Source: an uncultured Aquimarina sp.
GTDB taxonomy: Bacteria; Bacteroidota; Bacteroidia; Flavobacteriales; Flavobacteriaceae
Reading direction: 5' to 3'
Assembly: GCA_947500845.1 (NCBI GenBank)
Contig: CANMTP010000008.1
Location: forward strand, 1 to 64,000
DNA length: 64,000 nt
Shown piece after piece: positions 25,202-34,379 of this stretch. Each line of letters opens with the position of its first letter. Position 1 is the first letter of the stretch. The translations under genes were made by a program, and so were the position numbers. Under the pieces are notes generated by a model. It saw nothing but the letters and a program-made list of their open reading frames with translations. It searched no databases and was not told the DNA's origin.

Positions 25202-26092
25202 ATGAAAGAAACAATTTTAATAACCGCAGCCACAGGGAATATCGGTAGCGAACTTACCGGACTTTTAGCAACACATCCAAATGTAGACGAAGTACGGATA
25301 GCAACTAGAAATCCGGAATCCCAAAAAGCTCAGCTGTTACAGCAGTTTAACCCGCATACCATAAAACCACTACATTTTGATGTAGAAGACAAGAGCACTA
25401 TAAGAGAAGCACTCAAAGACGTTACCAAAATATGTTTGATAACGCCTTTATCTGATAAAATGGTCGATTTTCAAGAAATAGTTGTAGACGAAGCCAAAAA
25501 ACAAGGCATACACTACATTATAAAAGTAAGCGTAGATGCGGCAAGTCCTGATGCTGCGGAAGGCCCAGGTGCAGCACATTGGGCAGGAGAAGAACTAATT
25601 AGAAAAAGTGGTATACCTGCCACCATGCTCAGGCCTACCATTTTTATGCAGCACTTTTTAATCGTACCGGGGCTTTACGAAAAAGGCGATGATACCTTTT
25701 ATCTGCCATCTGGAGATGGTAAAATGGCGCTTTTAGATTGCAGGGACATTGCTTTAGCTGCTGCTGCTTTGTTAACTGACCCATCGAAATCAAACCTGTT
25801 TGAAGAGGACTATTTTATGCTAACAGGACCCGAAGCCCTAACCGCTGAACATATAAAACAAGAACTCTCTCAGCTCAATAAAGATAAATTGTTTGTGCAC
25901 GAAGCCTCAGAAGAAGCATTTATAGAAAATTCGCAAAAAATAAATTCCCCAGTGGAACTAAAAGAGATTTATGAAGCGGGTAAAAACGGTGCCTTTGCAA
26001 ATGTAACAACAGAAGCCTTTATAAAGATTACCGGTACTAGACCAAGGTCCTTCGCCAGATTTGCCTGGGACCATCGGTATTATTTTCAGTAG
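25202..26092 (+). CDS. NmrA-like NAD(P)H-binding protein
   Basis: A 296-aa atypical SDR starting MKETILITAATGNIGSELTGLL, with IKVSVDAASPDA and STMLRPTIFMQ-like stretches (ATMLRPTIFMQHF) of the NmrA/QOR2 group. These either reduce quinones with NADPH or act as NADP sensors. I use the ATG at 25202 because the longer frame starts with TTG. It ends 40 bases before the next gene's start and is probably cotranscribed with it. Confidence 0.82.
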   Translation: MKETILITAATGNIGSELTGLLATHPNVDEVRIATRNPESQKAQLLQQFNPHTIKPLHFDVEDKSTIREALKDVTKICLITPLSDKMVDFQEIVVDEAKKQGIHYIIKVSVDAASPDAAEGPGAAHWAGEELIRKSGIPATMLRPTIFMQHFLIVPGLYEKGDDTFYLPSGDGKMALLDCRDIALAAAALLTDPSKSNLFEEDYFMLTGPEALTAEHIKQELSQLNKDKLFVHEASEEAFIENSQKINSPVELKEIYEAGKNGAFANVTTEAFIKITGTRPRSFARFAWDHRYYFQ

Positions 26093-26132
26093 AATGAACA
26101 ACTATGAAAATCATCAGTTTAATCAATCAACA

Positions 26133-27020
26133 ATGAAAAATATAATAACAATAGTATTAACAAGTATACTTTTTAACAACATGAATGCACAAGAAACATT
26201 AAAATTTAAGGTTATCGGCGGTTACCAATTCGCAGAAGGTTATGCCATACAAAGCAATGATCCCTTTGTTTATGCGCAGGCCGGGCAGCTCACGGGCTCT
26301 TGGCACTGGGAATTTGAAAACGCGAAAAAAGGAAACACGCACATCAATGGTGCAACTGCCAATCGGGTGCTCTACAACGGTAAGAACGAGCTCATGGGCA
26401 CCATGAAAATAAACATGTTCGAATTTGAAGGCTCAGAACCCGAAAGTGACCTGTTGTTTTTGTCCTACAAAGCTCAGGAGTTTACCATCGAAGGTAGTAA
26501 GGTCACGATAAAGGTGTCGGGAGAATTTACAGGCGGTACAGGAAAGTACCAAGGAGCCAGGGGTTGGTTGACGGTCACTTCTATCAACGGTTTTTTTGAT
26601 GATGGCAAGGGCGAGATTTATCTTGGTGAGGTACCAAGAATTACAGAAGAAAAAGTGAGACAATGGACCGTGGACTATTTCAAGGCTACCCAAAGTGGCG
26701 ATGCCGAAATATGGGCAAATTCCTTTGCAGGTAACGCTTACATCAATGACCCCTATGGTAGTCCGGCGCCAAACAACAGGGAAGAAATAGTACAAATAGG
26801 TCAAAATTTCATGTCGGCCTTTAAAACAGCCGGTCTCTACCCTGATTACATTTTTGTAGATGGTCTGGTAGCAACCTCAAAATGGACGGGAAGAGGAACT
26901 ACCAATGATGGCGACAAGGTCACTTTTGAAGGAGTGAATGTGACCACTTACAATGAGAAGGGCCAAATAACTAGTCATATTGGATATTGGGACCCAACCA
27001 AAATGAACGTAGAAAAATAA
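26133..27020 (+). CDS. Secreted fusion of an allene oxide cyclase-like barrel and a SnoaL-like domain
   Basis: The 295-aa product begins with a signal peptide (MKNIITIVLTSILFNNMNAQ), so it is exported. Residues about 25-165 form a beta-rich domain (GQLTGSWHWEFENAKKG, GEFTGGTGKYQGARGWLTV) like allene oxide cyclase/dirigent barrels. Residues about 170-290 form a SnoaL-like domain (FKATQSGDAEIWANSFAGNAYINDPYG ... ATSKWTGRGTTNDG). Both folds bind hydrophobic small molecules, so a periplasmic role in processing the cluster substrate is a possible inference. The longer frame from 26061 would bury the signal peptide. Confidence 0.68.
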   Translation: MKNIITIVLTSILFNNMNAQETLKFKVIGGYQFAEGYAIQSNDPFVYAQAGQLTGSWHWEFENAKKGNTHINGATANRVLYNGKNELMGTMKINMFEFEGSEPESDLLFLSYKAQEFTIEGSKVTIKVSGEFTGGTGKYQGARGWLTVTSINGFFDDGKGEIYLGEVPRITEEKVRQWTVDYFKATQSGDAEIWANSFAGNAYINDPYGSPAPNNREEIVQIGQNFMSAFKTAGLYPDYIFVDGLVATSKWTGRGTTNDGDKVTFEGVNVTTYNEKGQITSHIGYWDPTKMNVEK

Positions 27021-27032
27021 ACCTTTTACATC

Positions 27033-27659
27033 ATGAAAATAGGAATCATAGGCTCGGGAAATATTGGAGGTAACCTGGGCAAACACTTTGCAAACGCGGG
27101 ACATGAGGTATTCTTTAGTTCCCGTAATCCGGAAAAGCTTTCTGGCTTGGTCAACGAAATTGGCCAACGGGCACATCGAGGAACCGTTGAAGAAGCCGCT
27201 ACTTTTGGGGAGGTCATTTTACTAGCCACGCCCTATGGAATGCTTCCTGAAGTTCATGAAAGAATTGGTAACCTACGCGGTAAAACGCTTATTGATGCGA
27301 CCAATTTCTACGTGCAACGCGATGGTGCGGAAATCAAAAAGCAGATGAATGCACAAAATCAAAGAGAATCCGAATGGGTGGCGCATTATTTTAAAGGAGC
27401 GGCCATTAGCAAAGCATTTAATACCATACCAGCCGCAAAATTGAGAGACGAAGCATTTAAAAAAGACGATACGCAAGAAATTGTACCCTTTGGCGCAAGT
27501 AATAAACAAGCAAAAGAAATCACACAGCAACTTATTTCAGCTATTGGTTTTAAGCCTGCCTTTATTGGCGATTTATCGAAAACTCAAGTCATGGAGCCTG
27601 ACCAAGAACTGTATATGGGATTTCCTGCTGAGGAAGAAGTAAATGCATATACAATATAA
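27033..27659 (+). CDS. F420H2:NADP+ oxidoreductase-like NAD(P)-binding protein (paralog 2)
   Basis: A 208-aa Rossmann protein starting MKIGIIGSGNIGGNLGKHFANAGHEVFFSSRNPEKL, with LLATPYGMLPEV, LIDATNFY and ISKAFNTIPAAKL, typical of the F420-dependent NADP oxidoreductase-like family. It is a paralog of the protein at 20754-21356 with better-preserved family motifs. It starts 13 bases after the secreted barrel/SnoaL gene, and its stop overlaps the next start (TAATG), so it belongs to the second molybdenum operon. Confidence 0.82.
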   Translation: MKIGIIGSGNIGGNLGKHFANAGHEVFFSSRNPEKLSGLVNEIGQRAHRGTVEEAATFGEVILLATPYGMLPEVHERIGNLRGKTLIDATNFYVQRDGAEIKKQMNAQNQRESEWVAHYFKGAAISKAFNTIPAAKLRDEAFKKDDTQEIVPFGASNKQAKEITQQLISAIGFKPAFIGDLSKTQVMEPDQELYMGFPAEEEVNAYTI

Positions 27660-27886
27660 TGGATAAAAGGAAGCCCAGACAAATACGTTGGAGAATAGTC
27701 TTATTAGCTTGGCCTTGTGTTTATGGTCTTATCTACTTGGCCGGTTTTATTGTGCATCTAATTATTCCTGATGCTTCTGAGCCAGTCACAATTGGCATTA
27801 GCTCTTTTTTTATTTGCAGTACCATGATTTATGCTGTGGTTCCGCTCATATCAAAACATTTTAAAAACTTTATAACCAAAACATAA
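27659..27886 (+). CDS. Small two-helix membrane protein
   Basis: A 75-aa protein with two hydrophobic segments (about 12-34 and 45-66) and positively charged ends. Its ATG overlaps the preceding stop as TAATG, and its own stop directly abuts the ATG of the 2Fe-2S subunit gene, so it is translated within the second molybdenum operon. No family is recognised. It may anchor the exported molybdenum enzyme or pass electrons toward the quinone pool, but it has no visible cofactor ligands, so this is speculation. Confidence 0.65.
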   Translation: MDKRKPRQIRWRIVLLAWPCVYGLIYLAGFIVHLIIPDASEPVTIGISSFFICSTMIYAVVPLISKHFKNFITKT

Positions 27887-28498
27887 ATGAAAGAAGAAAA
27901 CAAACCGGTAAAGAAAGGATTTAGCCGCAGAAATTTTTTACAAGTTTCTGGTACCGGTGTAGCAGGATTGGCGGTTGCACCCCTTTTAGGTGCGCAGGCT
28001 GTAGAACAGAAGAATCCCGAACGACCTTTTGAAATACCTAACGCTGTTGATGTGCAACTAAATATCAATAACGAGACTATAAAGCTAAAAATAGACCCAC
28101 GTGCCAGCCTGCTAGATACATTAAGGTATAAGCTAAACATGACGGGAACTAAAAAAGGTTGCGATGCGGGACACTGCGGAGCGTGCACCATTCACATTAA
28201 CGGCGAACGCAAGTTGTCTTGCCTTACGCTTGCAATGCGCCATCAAAACGATAAGATTACAACCATTGAAGGGCTATCAAAAGATGGTGTGTTACATCCG
28301 GTACAACAAGCCTTTGTTGATAATGACGCTTTTCAATGTGGGTATTGTACCTCTGGACAAGTGATGTCTGCCGTCGCCTGTATTAAAGAAGGGCATAATA
28401 AAAGTACAGAAGAAATTAAGGAATACATGAGCGGTAACATTTGCCGCTGTGGAGCTTATCCAAATATCATTAAAGCAGTTAAAGCGGCATCTAAATAA
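27887..28498 (+). CDS. Molybdenum hydroxylase 2Fe-2S subunit with Tat signal (second set)
   Basis: The 203-aa paralog of the subunit at 8358-9029. It has a twin-arginine signal (FSRRNFLQVSG near residues 12-22, cleavage likely after GAQA), ferredoxin motif CDAGHCGACTIHINGERKLSC, and the second-cluster motifs CGYCTSGQ and CRCGAYP. It transfers electrons from molybdenum to FAD. It is exported folded, carrying the other subunits, as inferred from PaoABC-type enzymes. The FAD subunit follows after eight bases. Confidence 0.92.
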   Translation: MKEENKPVKKGFSRRNFLQVSGTGVAGLAVAPLLGAQAVEQKNPERPFEIPNAVDVQLNINNETIKLKIDPRASLLDTLRYKLNMTGTKKGCDAGHCGACTIHINGERKLSCLTLAMRHQNDKITTIEGLSKDGVLHPVQQAFVDNDAFQCGYCTSGQVMSAVACIKEGHNKSTEEIKEYMSGNICRCGAYPNIIKAVKAASK

Positions 28499-28506
28499 CA
28501 TAGACT

Positions 28507-29514
28507 ATGAATTTTTTTCAATATACTGAAGCAAAAACAACGCGCGATGCTATCAAGGCCAAACAGGAAAAAGAGGCTTCTTACTTTATAGCCGGAGGTT
28601 CTAACCTGGTCGATATGATGAAAGAGGGTATTCAGCATCCACAACAGCTTGTTGACATTAATACCATTTCTGGCTTACGCGAAATAAAAAATACGGGGGA
28701 TACGGTGTACCTGGGTACGCTCGCTTCCAATACAGTAGCAGCAGAATCTGAGAAGATTATCAACTTTGCACCTCTTGTATCGCAAAGTATTGTAAAAGGC
28801 GCCACTCAGCAAATACGAAATATGGCGACCATAGGGGGCAACTTAATGCAAGAATCCCGATGCCCCTTTTTCTACGATGTTTCTGCCTCTTGTGGGCGAA
28901 GAACTGTGGGAGATGTGTGCCCAACGGTAACGGCCAAGGATGGTATTAGAACCAATGCGCTATTCGGGCTGAACGAGAGTTGCAATACCCCACATCCTTC
29001 GGATATGGCTGTTGGTATGTTAGCCTTAAGATCAAAAGTGGTATTACAATCGAAAAATGATACCCGTAAACTTACGCTAGATAAGTTTTATCACATCCCT
29101 GTTAAAGAAAACACCAAAATCACCCATTTACAGGATGGCGAAATGATTGTTGGAGTTGAAATTCCGCTAGAACATGGTTTTAACCATTCGGCCTACCTAA
29201 AAGTTAGAGACAGAAAATCATACGCATTTGCACTTATTTCGGGTGCGGCAGCACTCAATATTCAAACAGGAACCATACTCAATGCTGGGTTGGCCTCAGG
29301 TTGGGTTGGCACTATCCCTTGGCGATTTGAAGAAGCAGAAAATTTCCTGCAAGGAAAAGCTGCTACCGAAAGCAATTTTAGGCAAGCAGCAAAAATTGCT
29401 GTCGGTAACGCTCAGCCTAAGAAAAATAATGCTTTTAAAGTAAAACTCTTGGAAAAAATCTTAATAAGAACCCTATTAATGGCAAAAGAAACACCTTATG
29501 GAACAAATAACTAA
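28507..29514 (+). CDS. Molybdenum hydroxylase FAD-binding subunit (second set)
   Basis: A 335-aa FAD subunit with FIAGGSNLVDMM near residue 28 and TIGGNLMQ. A Cys-containing insertion (RCPFF, SCGRRTVGDVCPTV, ESCNTPHPSDM) agrees with an additional [4Fe-4S] cluster as in PaoB. The C-terminal CO-dehydrogenase flavoprotein domain includes YLKVRDRKSYAFALIS, nearly identical to that of the first set. Its 3' end overlaps the start of the catalytic subunit gene by 17 bases, which implies tight coupling. Confidence 0.9.
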   Translation: MNFFQYTEAKTTRDAIKAKQEKEASYFIAGGSNLVDMMKEGIQHPQQLVDINTISGLREIKNTGDTVYLGTLASNTVAAESEKIINFAPLVSQSIVKGATQQIRNMATIGGNLMQESRCPFFYDVSASCGRRTVGDVCPTVTAKDGIRTNALFGLNESCNTPHPSDMAVGMLALRSKVVLQSKNDTRKLTLDKFYHIPVKENTKITHLQDGEMIVGVEIPLEHGFNHSAYLKVRDRKSYAFALISGAAALNIQTGTILNAGLASGWVGTIPWRFEEAENFLQGKAATESNFRQAAKIAVGNAQPKKNNAFKVKLLEKILIRTLLMAKETPYGTNN

Positions 29515-31729
29515 ACCACTCAACCGAGTAGACGGTCCTGATAAAGTTTCGGGAAAAATTTGCTATGCCAATGATGTCGCTATCGATAACTTGGCTTTTG
29601 GTTATTTCGTATCCGCCACTATTGCCAAAGGTCGGGTAAAGTCTATTCGTACAGAAAGAGCTCTAAGCCAAAAAGGCGTACTCAAAATATTTACCCATAA
29701 AAATATGCCAAGGCTCTACAGTCCGCCAACGTACATCTCACCTTTTGACCCAAGTGGTGATAGTGGGCAACAAAAACACGTCCCCATGCAGGACGATAAG
29801 ATTGCCTATGACTTGCAATATATTGCTCTTGTCGTCGCAGAATCTTTCGAAGTAGCGCAAGAAGCAGGTCACCTTATTGAAGTTGTCTATGAAGAAGAAA
29901 AAGGAACGTATGAAGAGCATCCCAATCCTAATAATGCCGAAGAGTTGGAATTTCTTTTCGGAATCATGGAAGGAGATTATCACAGAGGAAAGCCGGAAGC
30001 ATCCTTTGAAAAGAGCGAAGTGAAACTAGAACAAACTTATACGACCCAGACCATGCATCACCAACCCATGGAGCGCCATGGCACAACTGCGGTTTGGAAT
30101 GCAGGAAGCCTGACAGTTTACGAACCGACTGCCTGGATTTTTGGTCACCAAAAAGGAGTGGCAGAGATGTTGGGAATGCCCGTAGAAGATGTAACTGTAA
30201 TTTCCCCTTATGTTGGTGGTGCGTTTGGTGGCAAGGGTTTGGTAGCACCTCACACTGGTATCGTGGCTGCTGCTGCAAAGGAAGTAAACCGCCCGTTACG
30301 TGTTGAATTGACCAGAAAACAATTGTTTGGATGCGTCGGCTTACGCTCGGCTACACATAGCGAGGTAAAAGTAGGTGCTGAAAAAGATGGTACCATTAAT
30401 TCTATCATTATTCATACCACGGGCGAAACGTCTGAATTCCAGAAAACAGCTTTTGAGTCCAGTGTCATTGCACCACGGATGATGTATAACAACCCTCATA
30501 TGCGGGCAAAGATGGAAGTCGCACCAGTACCTATGAGCGGTCCCGTACCCATGCGTTCCCCTGGGGAAGCCAGTGGTCTGTTTTTGCTGGAATCTGTTCT
30601 AGATGAGCTTTCCTATAAATTAGACATGGACCCGATAGCCTTACGAAAAAAGAACCATGCCGATAAAAACCTGGAAACAAACCTTCCGTGGACTTCAAAA
30701 CACCTCAATGAATGTTATGATGTAGGGGCTAGAAAATTTGGATGGAACAAACGCAATCCTAAGGTAAGCAGTATGACTAAAGATGGCATGCTTGTAGGTT
30801 ACGGAATGGCCAGTGGCAGTTATCCTACCTTGTTTCATCCCGCTTCCGCAAAAGCGAAATTATTAAATGACGGTAGCGTAGAGCTCATTGTAGGTACTCA
30901 GGAAATAGGTACAGGGACCAATACCATTATTCGGCAAATTGCTGCCGACTATCTAGGGGTAGATATCAAAAACATCAAGGTAATAATGGGAAACACGAGT
31001 TATCCCAAAACACCACCAACCGTGGCTGCATTTACCGCTGCTAGTGTAGGTACTACCATTGCAAAGGTTTGTGAGCAATTAAAAACGAATCTTATCAGGC
31101 TCGCGACTTCAAATGAAGCTTCGCCCCTATTTGGACTTAAAGTAGAAACACTAAACATCAGCAATGGAACGATTACCAATGGTACAAAAGAAGAAAGCCT
31201 TCAAACAACATTAAAGTGCGCAGGCCGACCCTATGTAGAGACACAACTTCAGACACAATACAGTCCAGAAATGTTCAAAAAATCATCTTCTTCCTTTGGA
31301 GCCAATTTTGTGGAAGTAGAAGTTGACCCCATTACCGGCTGGGCATCGCTCAAAAGAATTGTAGGGGTTTACGATTGTGGAAAAATCATTAATCCGAAAA
31401 CTGCACATTCTCAACTGATAGGCGGTTGTGTTTTTGCGATCGGTATGGCGATGCAAGAAGCCGCTGAAAGAGATTTAAGCAATTTTCGCTATCTCAACTC
31501 AGATTTGGGCGGCTATCATATGCCAGTACAGGCAGACATTCCAGACCTTGACCTTTCCTTTTTAGACCATACTGATAAAGAGGCCAATATACTAGAGGTT
31601 AAATCGGTAGGTGAACTGGGCGGTGTAGGCTTACAGGCTGCCATCATGAATGCTATCTATCATGCAACAGGCGTAAGGATACGGTCGCTACCTTACAAAC
31701 CCGAAAAGCTTTTGGAGATAGCGGAATAA
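29498..31729 (+). CDS. Molybdenum hydroxylase catalytic subunit (second set)
   Basis: A 743-aa molybdopterin-binding subunit with RVDGPDKVSGKICYAND, GGAFGGKGLVAPH, RSPGEASGLFLLESVLDEL, TQEIGTGTNT, and the catalytic segment SVGELGGVGLQAAI carrying Glu706. It has the same architecture as the enzyme at 9443-11665 but is clearly diverged, notably GGAFGGKG versus GGGFGCKG near the cofactor, so the two probably have different substrates. It is encoded in the order 2Fe-2S, FAD, Mo, the reverse arrangement of set one, where Mo comes first. Confidence 0.93.
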   Translation: MEQITKPLNRVDGPDKVSGKICYANDVAIDNLAFGYFVSATIAKGRVKSIRTERALSQKGVLKIFTHKNMPRLYSPPTYISPFDPSGDSGQQKHVPMQDDKIAYDLQYIALVVAESFEVAQEAGHLIEVVYEEEKGTYEEHPNPNNAEELEFLFGIMEGDYHRGKPEASFEKSEVKLEQTYTTQTMHHQPMERHGTTAVWNAGSLTVYEPTAWIFGHQKGVAEMLGMPVEDVTVISPYVGGAFGGKGLVAPHTGIVAAAAKEVNRPLRVELTRKQLFGCVGLRSATHSEVKVGAEKDGTINSIIIHTTGETSEFQKTAFESSVIAPRMMYNNPHMRAKMEVAPVPMSGPVPMRSPGEASGLFLLESVLDELSYKLDMDPIALRKKNHADKNLETNLPWTSKHLNECYDVGARKFGWNKRNPKVSSMTKDGMLVGYGMASGSYPTLFHPASAKAKLLNDGSVELIVGTQEIGTGTNTIIRQIAADYLGVDIKNIKVIMGNTSYPKTPPTVAAFTAASVGTTIAKVCEQLKTNLIRLATSNEASPLFGLKVETLNISNGTITNGTKEESLQTTLKCAGRPYVETQLQTQYSPEMFKKSSSSFGANFVEVEVDPITGWASLKRIVGVYDCGKIINPKTAHSQLIGGCVFAIGMAMQEAAERDLSNFRYLNSDLGGYHMPVQADIPDLDLSFLDHTDKEANILEVKSVGELGGVGLQAAIMNAIYHATGVRIRSLPYKPEKLLEIAE

Positions 31730-31745
31730 TTAAAAACACAAACAT

Positions 31746-32540
31746 ATGAAAGCCAAAAACAAGATAGCCTTGGTTACCGGTGGTAGCCGTGGCTTAGGAA
31801 AGAACATGGCAATCGCACTGGCCGATGATGGTGTAGACATCATTTTCACTTATTATAACGAAGTTGAAGAGGCCCAAAGTGTAGTAGCAGAATTAGTTGA
31901 AAAAGGGCAATCGTCACAGACGCTACAATTAGACCTTGTACAGTTTAATCTACTAGATGAGTTTGTTCAAAAGTTCAGGACCATACTTAAAGAGGAATGG
32001 GGAGTTGAAACTTTCGATTTCTTAATACACAATGGTGGCATTGGAGCGAGTATTAGTATCGAGGATTGTACTGAAGAAAAATTTGACCAGTTACTGTACA
32101 TACATTATAAAAGTGTCTATTTCTTAACCCAAAAATTAATTCCTGCGGTTAATGATGGTGGTTGTATTGTTTTCATTACCAGTGCCACTACCCATTATTG
32201 TATTCCTGGATATTCGCTCTATAGTTCGTTAAAAAGTGCCTTGGAAATGCTTACAAAACATGTGGCGCAAGAATATGGTAATCGTGGTATTAGGTCGGTT
32301 GCAGTGGCACCTGGAGCCATTGCTACTGATTTTAATAATGCCAAAGCCAGGTATGACGAAGAAGTGCAACAAAAACTTGCCAATATGATCGCTTTAGGCC
32401 GTGTCGGTCAACCCGATGACATAGGTCAGGTAGTTGCTTTCTTATGTAGTGACGCCGCTCAGTGGATTAACGGGGAGCGCATCGAAATTTCGGGGGGGGC
32501 AGGCTTTGTAGAAGAAAAGAAATATGAAAAATATAATTAA
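31746..32540 (+). CDS. Classical SDR family oxidoreductase
   Basis: A 264-aa short-chain dehydrogenase with VTGGSRGLGKNMAIAL, IHNGGIGAS, catalytic Ser (FITSATT), YSSLK (Tyr/Lys) and APGAIATDFN, ending WINGERIEISGG. It lies 16 bases after the molybdenum subunit gene and its 3' end overlaps the outer-membrane porin gene by 17 bases. It probably reduces or oxidises a carbonyl compound connected with the molybdenum enzyme's product. Confidence 0.88.
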   Translation: MKAKNKIALVTGGSRGLGKNMAIALADDGVDIIFTYYNEVEEAQSVVAELVEKGQSSQTLQLDLVQFNLLDEFVQKFRTILKEEWGVETFDFLIHNGGIGASISIEDCTEEKFDQLLYIHYKSVYFLTQKLIPAVNDGGCIVFITSATTHYCIPGYSLYSSLKSALEMLTKHVAQEYGNRGIRSVAVAPGAIATDFNNAKARYDEEVQQKLANMIALGRVGQPDDIGQVVAFLCSDAAQWINGERIEISGGAGFVEEKKYEKYN

Positions 32541-34014
32541 GCATAATTTTCAAAGGACTTTCGGTCTTTTTATTCTAGCGATAGTATGGATAAACACCAG
32601 TATGTTTGCCCAAGAAGGAAAAGCGCAAGACAGTAATGGGCTAGAACAGTTTGAAGTTAATGATATCCACGGTCAGTTATTCATTAGTAGAAGATTCAAT
32701 ATTATTCGATACTTGGACAAGTTTGATTATCTGCGAACGAATGAAAAAATCAATTTTTGGGAACGCTTAAAATATATTCCCATACATAAAAAAACCAATA
32801 CATATCTTTCTATAGGAGGTGATTTAAGAACACGTTTTGACTATTTTAAAACAGATAATTTCGAAAGATTAGAAACGCCTACGGAAGAATACCGCTACGA
32901 CCAGCGTTTGATGTTTCATGCCGCTATTCGTCATAAATACTTTGGAGTGTTCTCACAGGTACTTTCTGCGTGGCGATTAGGCAATGATTTGCCAGAAGCT
33001 CCTGTAGATGCAGATGACTTAGCACTTCATCAACTCTTTTTCATACTGAAATACCCACATGAAAGCACCGGAAAACAATCTTACCTACGTATAGGCAGAC
33101 AGGAAGCCTTCATAGGGTCTGGTCGATTGTTTGCCATTCGTGAAGACCCTAATGTAAGACGGTCATATGACGGTGTTCGCAGTAATCTTTTTATCAACCG
33201 ATTTAAGGCAGACCTTTTTTATTTTAGGGAAGTACCTATTGAACCCAATGTTTTTGATAATGATTGGTTAGCAGACCGTGAACTGTTTGGTATTTACACG
33301 ACCACACCATTAAATAAACAAGAGAACAGGTTAAATCTGGAATTATATTATGTTGGTATCGACCATTGGGAAAACTTTAACCAAGATATCATCGAGGAAG
33401 ATGAAAGACAGACCGTGGGTGCAAGATTGGTCCACCGCCGCAATCTTGATATCGGTTTTGATTTTGACCTAGAGGCAAACTATCAGTTTGGGAGTGCCGG
33501 TGAAACCGATGTTAACGCCTATTCCATAAGTACAGACATAGAATACTTTTGGAAGATTAATCAAAAAGAACATCGATTAGGTCTGGAGGCCAACATTTTT
33601 AGTGGAGATAAAGAAGCAAACGACGGCGAATCAAATACCTACAATCCGCTTAATCCGGCATTAGGATTTTTAAGCCGTGCGCCCTTCTTAAACTTTAGCA
33701 ACCTGATAACGGTAAATCCTTCGTATCGTCTGTTATTGCCTAAAGGAATCGCAGTCACAGCGGAAACAGCCTTTGCTTGGCGGCAGAATACTTCAGATGT
33801 TATCTATTCACCACCGGGCTTACCTTATTTCGGTAATGCTTATGAAAGTGAAAATAGTTATGTAGGTCTAATACCCAGCATAGAATTGGAGTGGGCACCC
33901 AGCGCTTTTTTAAGCTTTGAATTGTTTTATTCCGGTCTCATCAAAGGTGAATATTTCGCGAGTGGTAGTGAAAATCAACATAATGTGGCCTTAATTACCT
34001 ATCTCAGGTTTTAG
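32524..34014 (+). CDS. Alginate-export-type outer-membrane porin
   Basis: A 496-aa protein with a signal peptide (to about FAQ, residue 30) and a C-terminal beta-barrel ending in Phe (ALITYLRF), as expected for outer-membrane insertion. The segment GGDLRTRFDYFKTDNFE and the GRQEAFIGSGRLFAIRE stretch match the Alginate_exp family. These form 18-strand anion-selective pores for polymers or organic acids. As last gene of the second molybdenum operon it probably moves a substrate or product across the outer membrane rather than alginate, since no alginate genes are present. Confidence 0.82.
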   Translation: MKNIIKHNFQRTFGLFILAIVWINTSMFAQEGKAQDSNGLEQFEVNDIHGQLFISRRFNIIRYLDKFDYLRTNEKINFWERLKYIPIHKKTNTYLSIGGDLRTRFDYFKTDNFERLETPTEEYRYDQRLMFHAAIRHKYFGVFSQVLSAWRLGNDLPEAPVDADDLALHQLFFILKYPHESTGKQSYLRIGRQEAFIGSGRLFAIREDPNVRRSYDGVRSNLFINRFKADLFYFREVPIEPNVFDNDWLADRELFGIYTTTPLNKQENRLNLELYYVGIDHWENFNQDIIEEDERQTVGARLVHRRNLDIGFDFDLEANYQFGSAGETDVNAYSISTDIEYFWKINQKEHRLGLEANIFSGDKEANDGESNTYNPLNPALGFLSRAPFLNFSNLITVNPSYRLLLPKGIAVTAETAFAWRQNTSDVIYSPPGLPYFGNAYESENSYVGLIPSIELEWAPSAFLSFELFYSGLIKGEYFASGSENQHNVALITYLRF

Positions 34015-34049
34015 AAATTTCCAATATCAGCTATTTGGTAATTTAGGTT

Positions 34050-34379
34050 TTATTTAATCTGAAAATCTGTTCCTTTAAAGGTTCTCTGATGTTCGATTTT
34101 CGCAAAGTATTTTATATCATCAACTGTAATAGGTCGTCCGTTAATTTCCCGATTGAAGGATGCCACATAATCTTTAATCAGCTCTCTGGTGTACCTTTTT
34201 AAATCTTGGCTGTTGTTCTGCAATTTTTTCAATTCATATTTTGAAGGACTAATGGTAATCGAATAAAATTTGGGCTCTTTCTTTTTCGGTTTTGCCGTGT
34301 TTCCATCAATTTCTTTGACCACTTCTTCAGCAGAAATCTCATCGTTTATAAACCGTATTTCTGTATTAGGATGTATCAT
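34050..34379 (-). CDS. Hypothetical protein coupled to the RimK-like gene
   Basis: A 109-aa charged protein of no recognised family, rich in Lys and Glu, with a Lys-rich linker ([10 protein letters not shown]) about a third of the way in and a helical C-terminus ([15 protein letters not shown]). No signal peptide or membrane segment. Its ATG overlaps the stop of the RimK-like gene (ATGA), so it is translationally coupled and probably works with it. It is the last gene of the polyamine operon, convergent with the porin gene. Confidence 0.6.
   Translation of the reverse strand: MIHPNTEIRFINDEISAEEVVKEIDGNTAKPKKKEPKFYSITISPSKYELKKLQNNSQDLKRYTRELIKDYVASFNREINGRPITVDDIKYFAKIEHQRTFKGTDFQIK

Noticed and set aside
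32524-34014. Alginate synthesis locus
   Set aside because: Only the porin-like gene is present; no alginate polymerase, epimerase or lyase genes accompany it.
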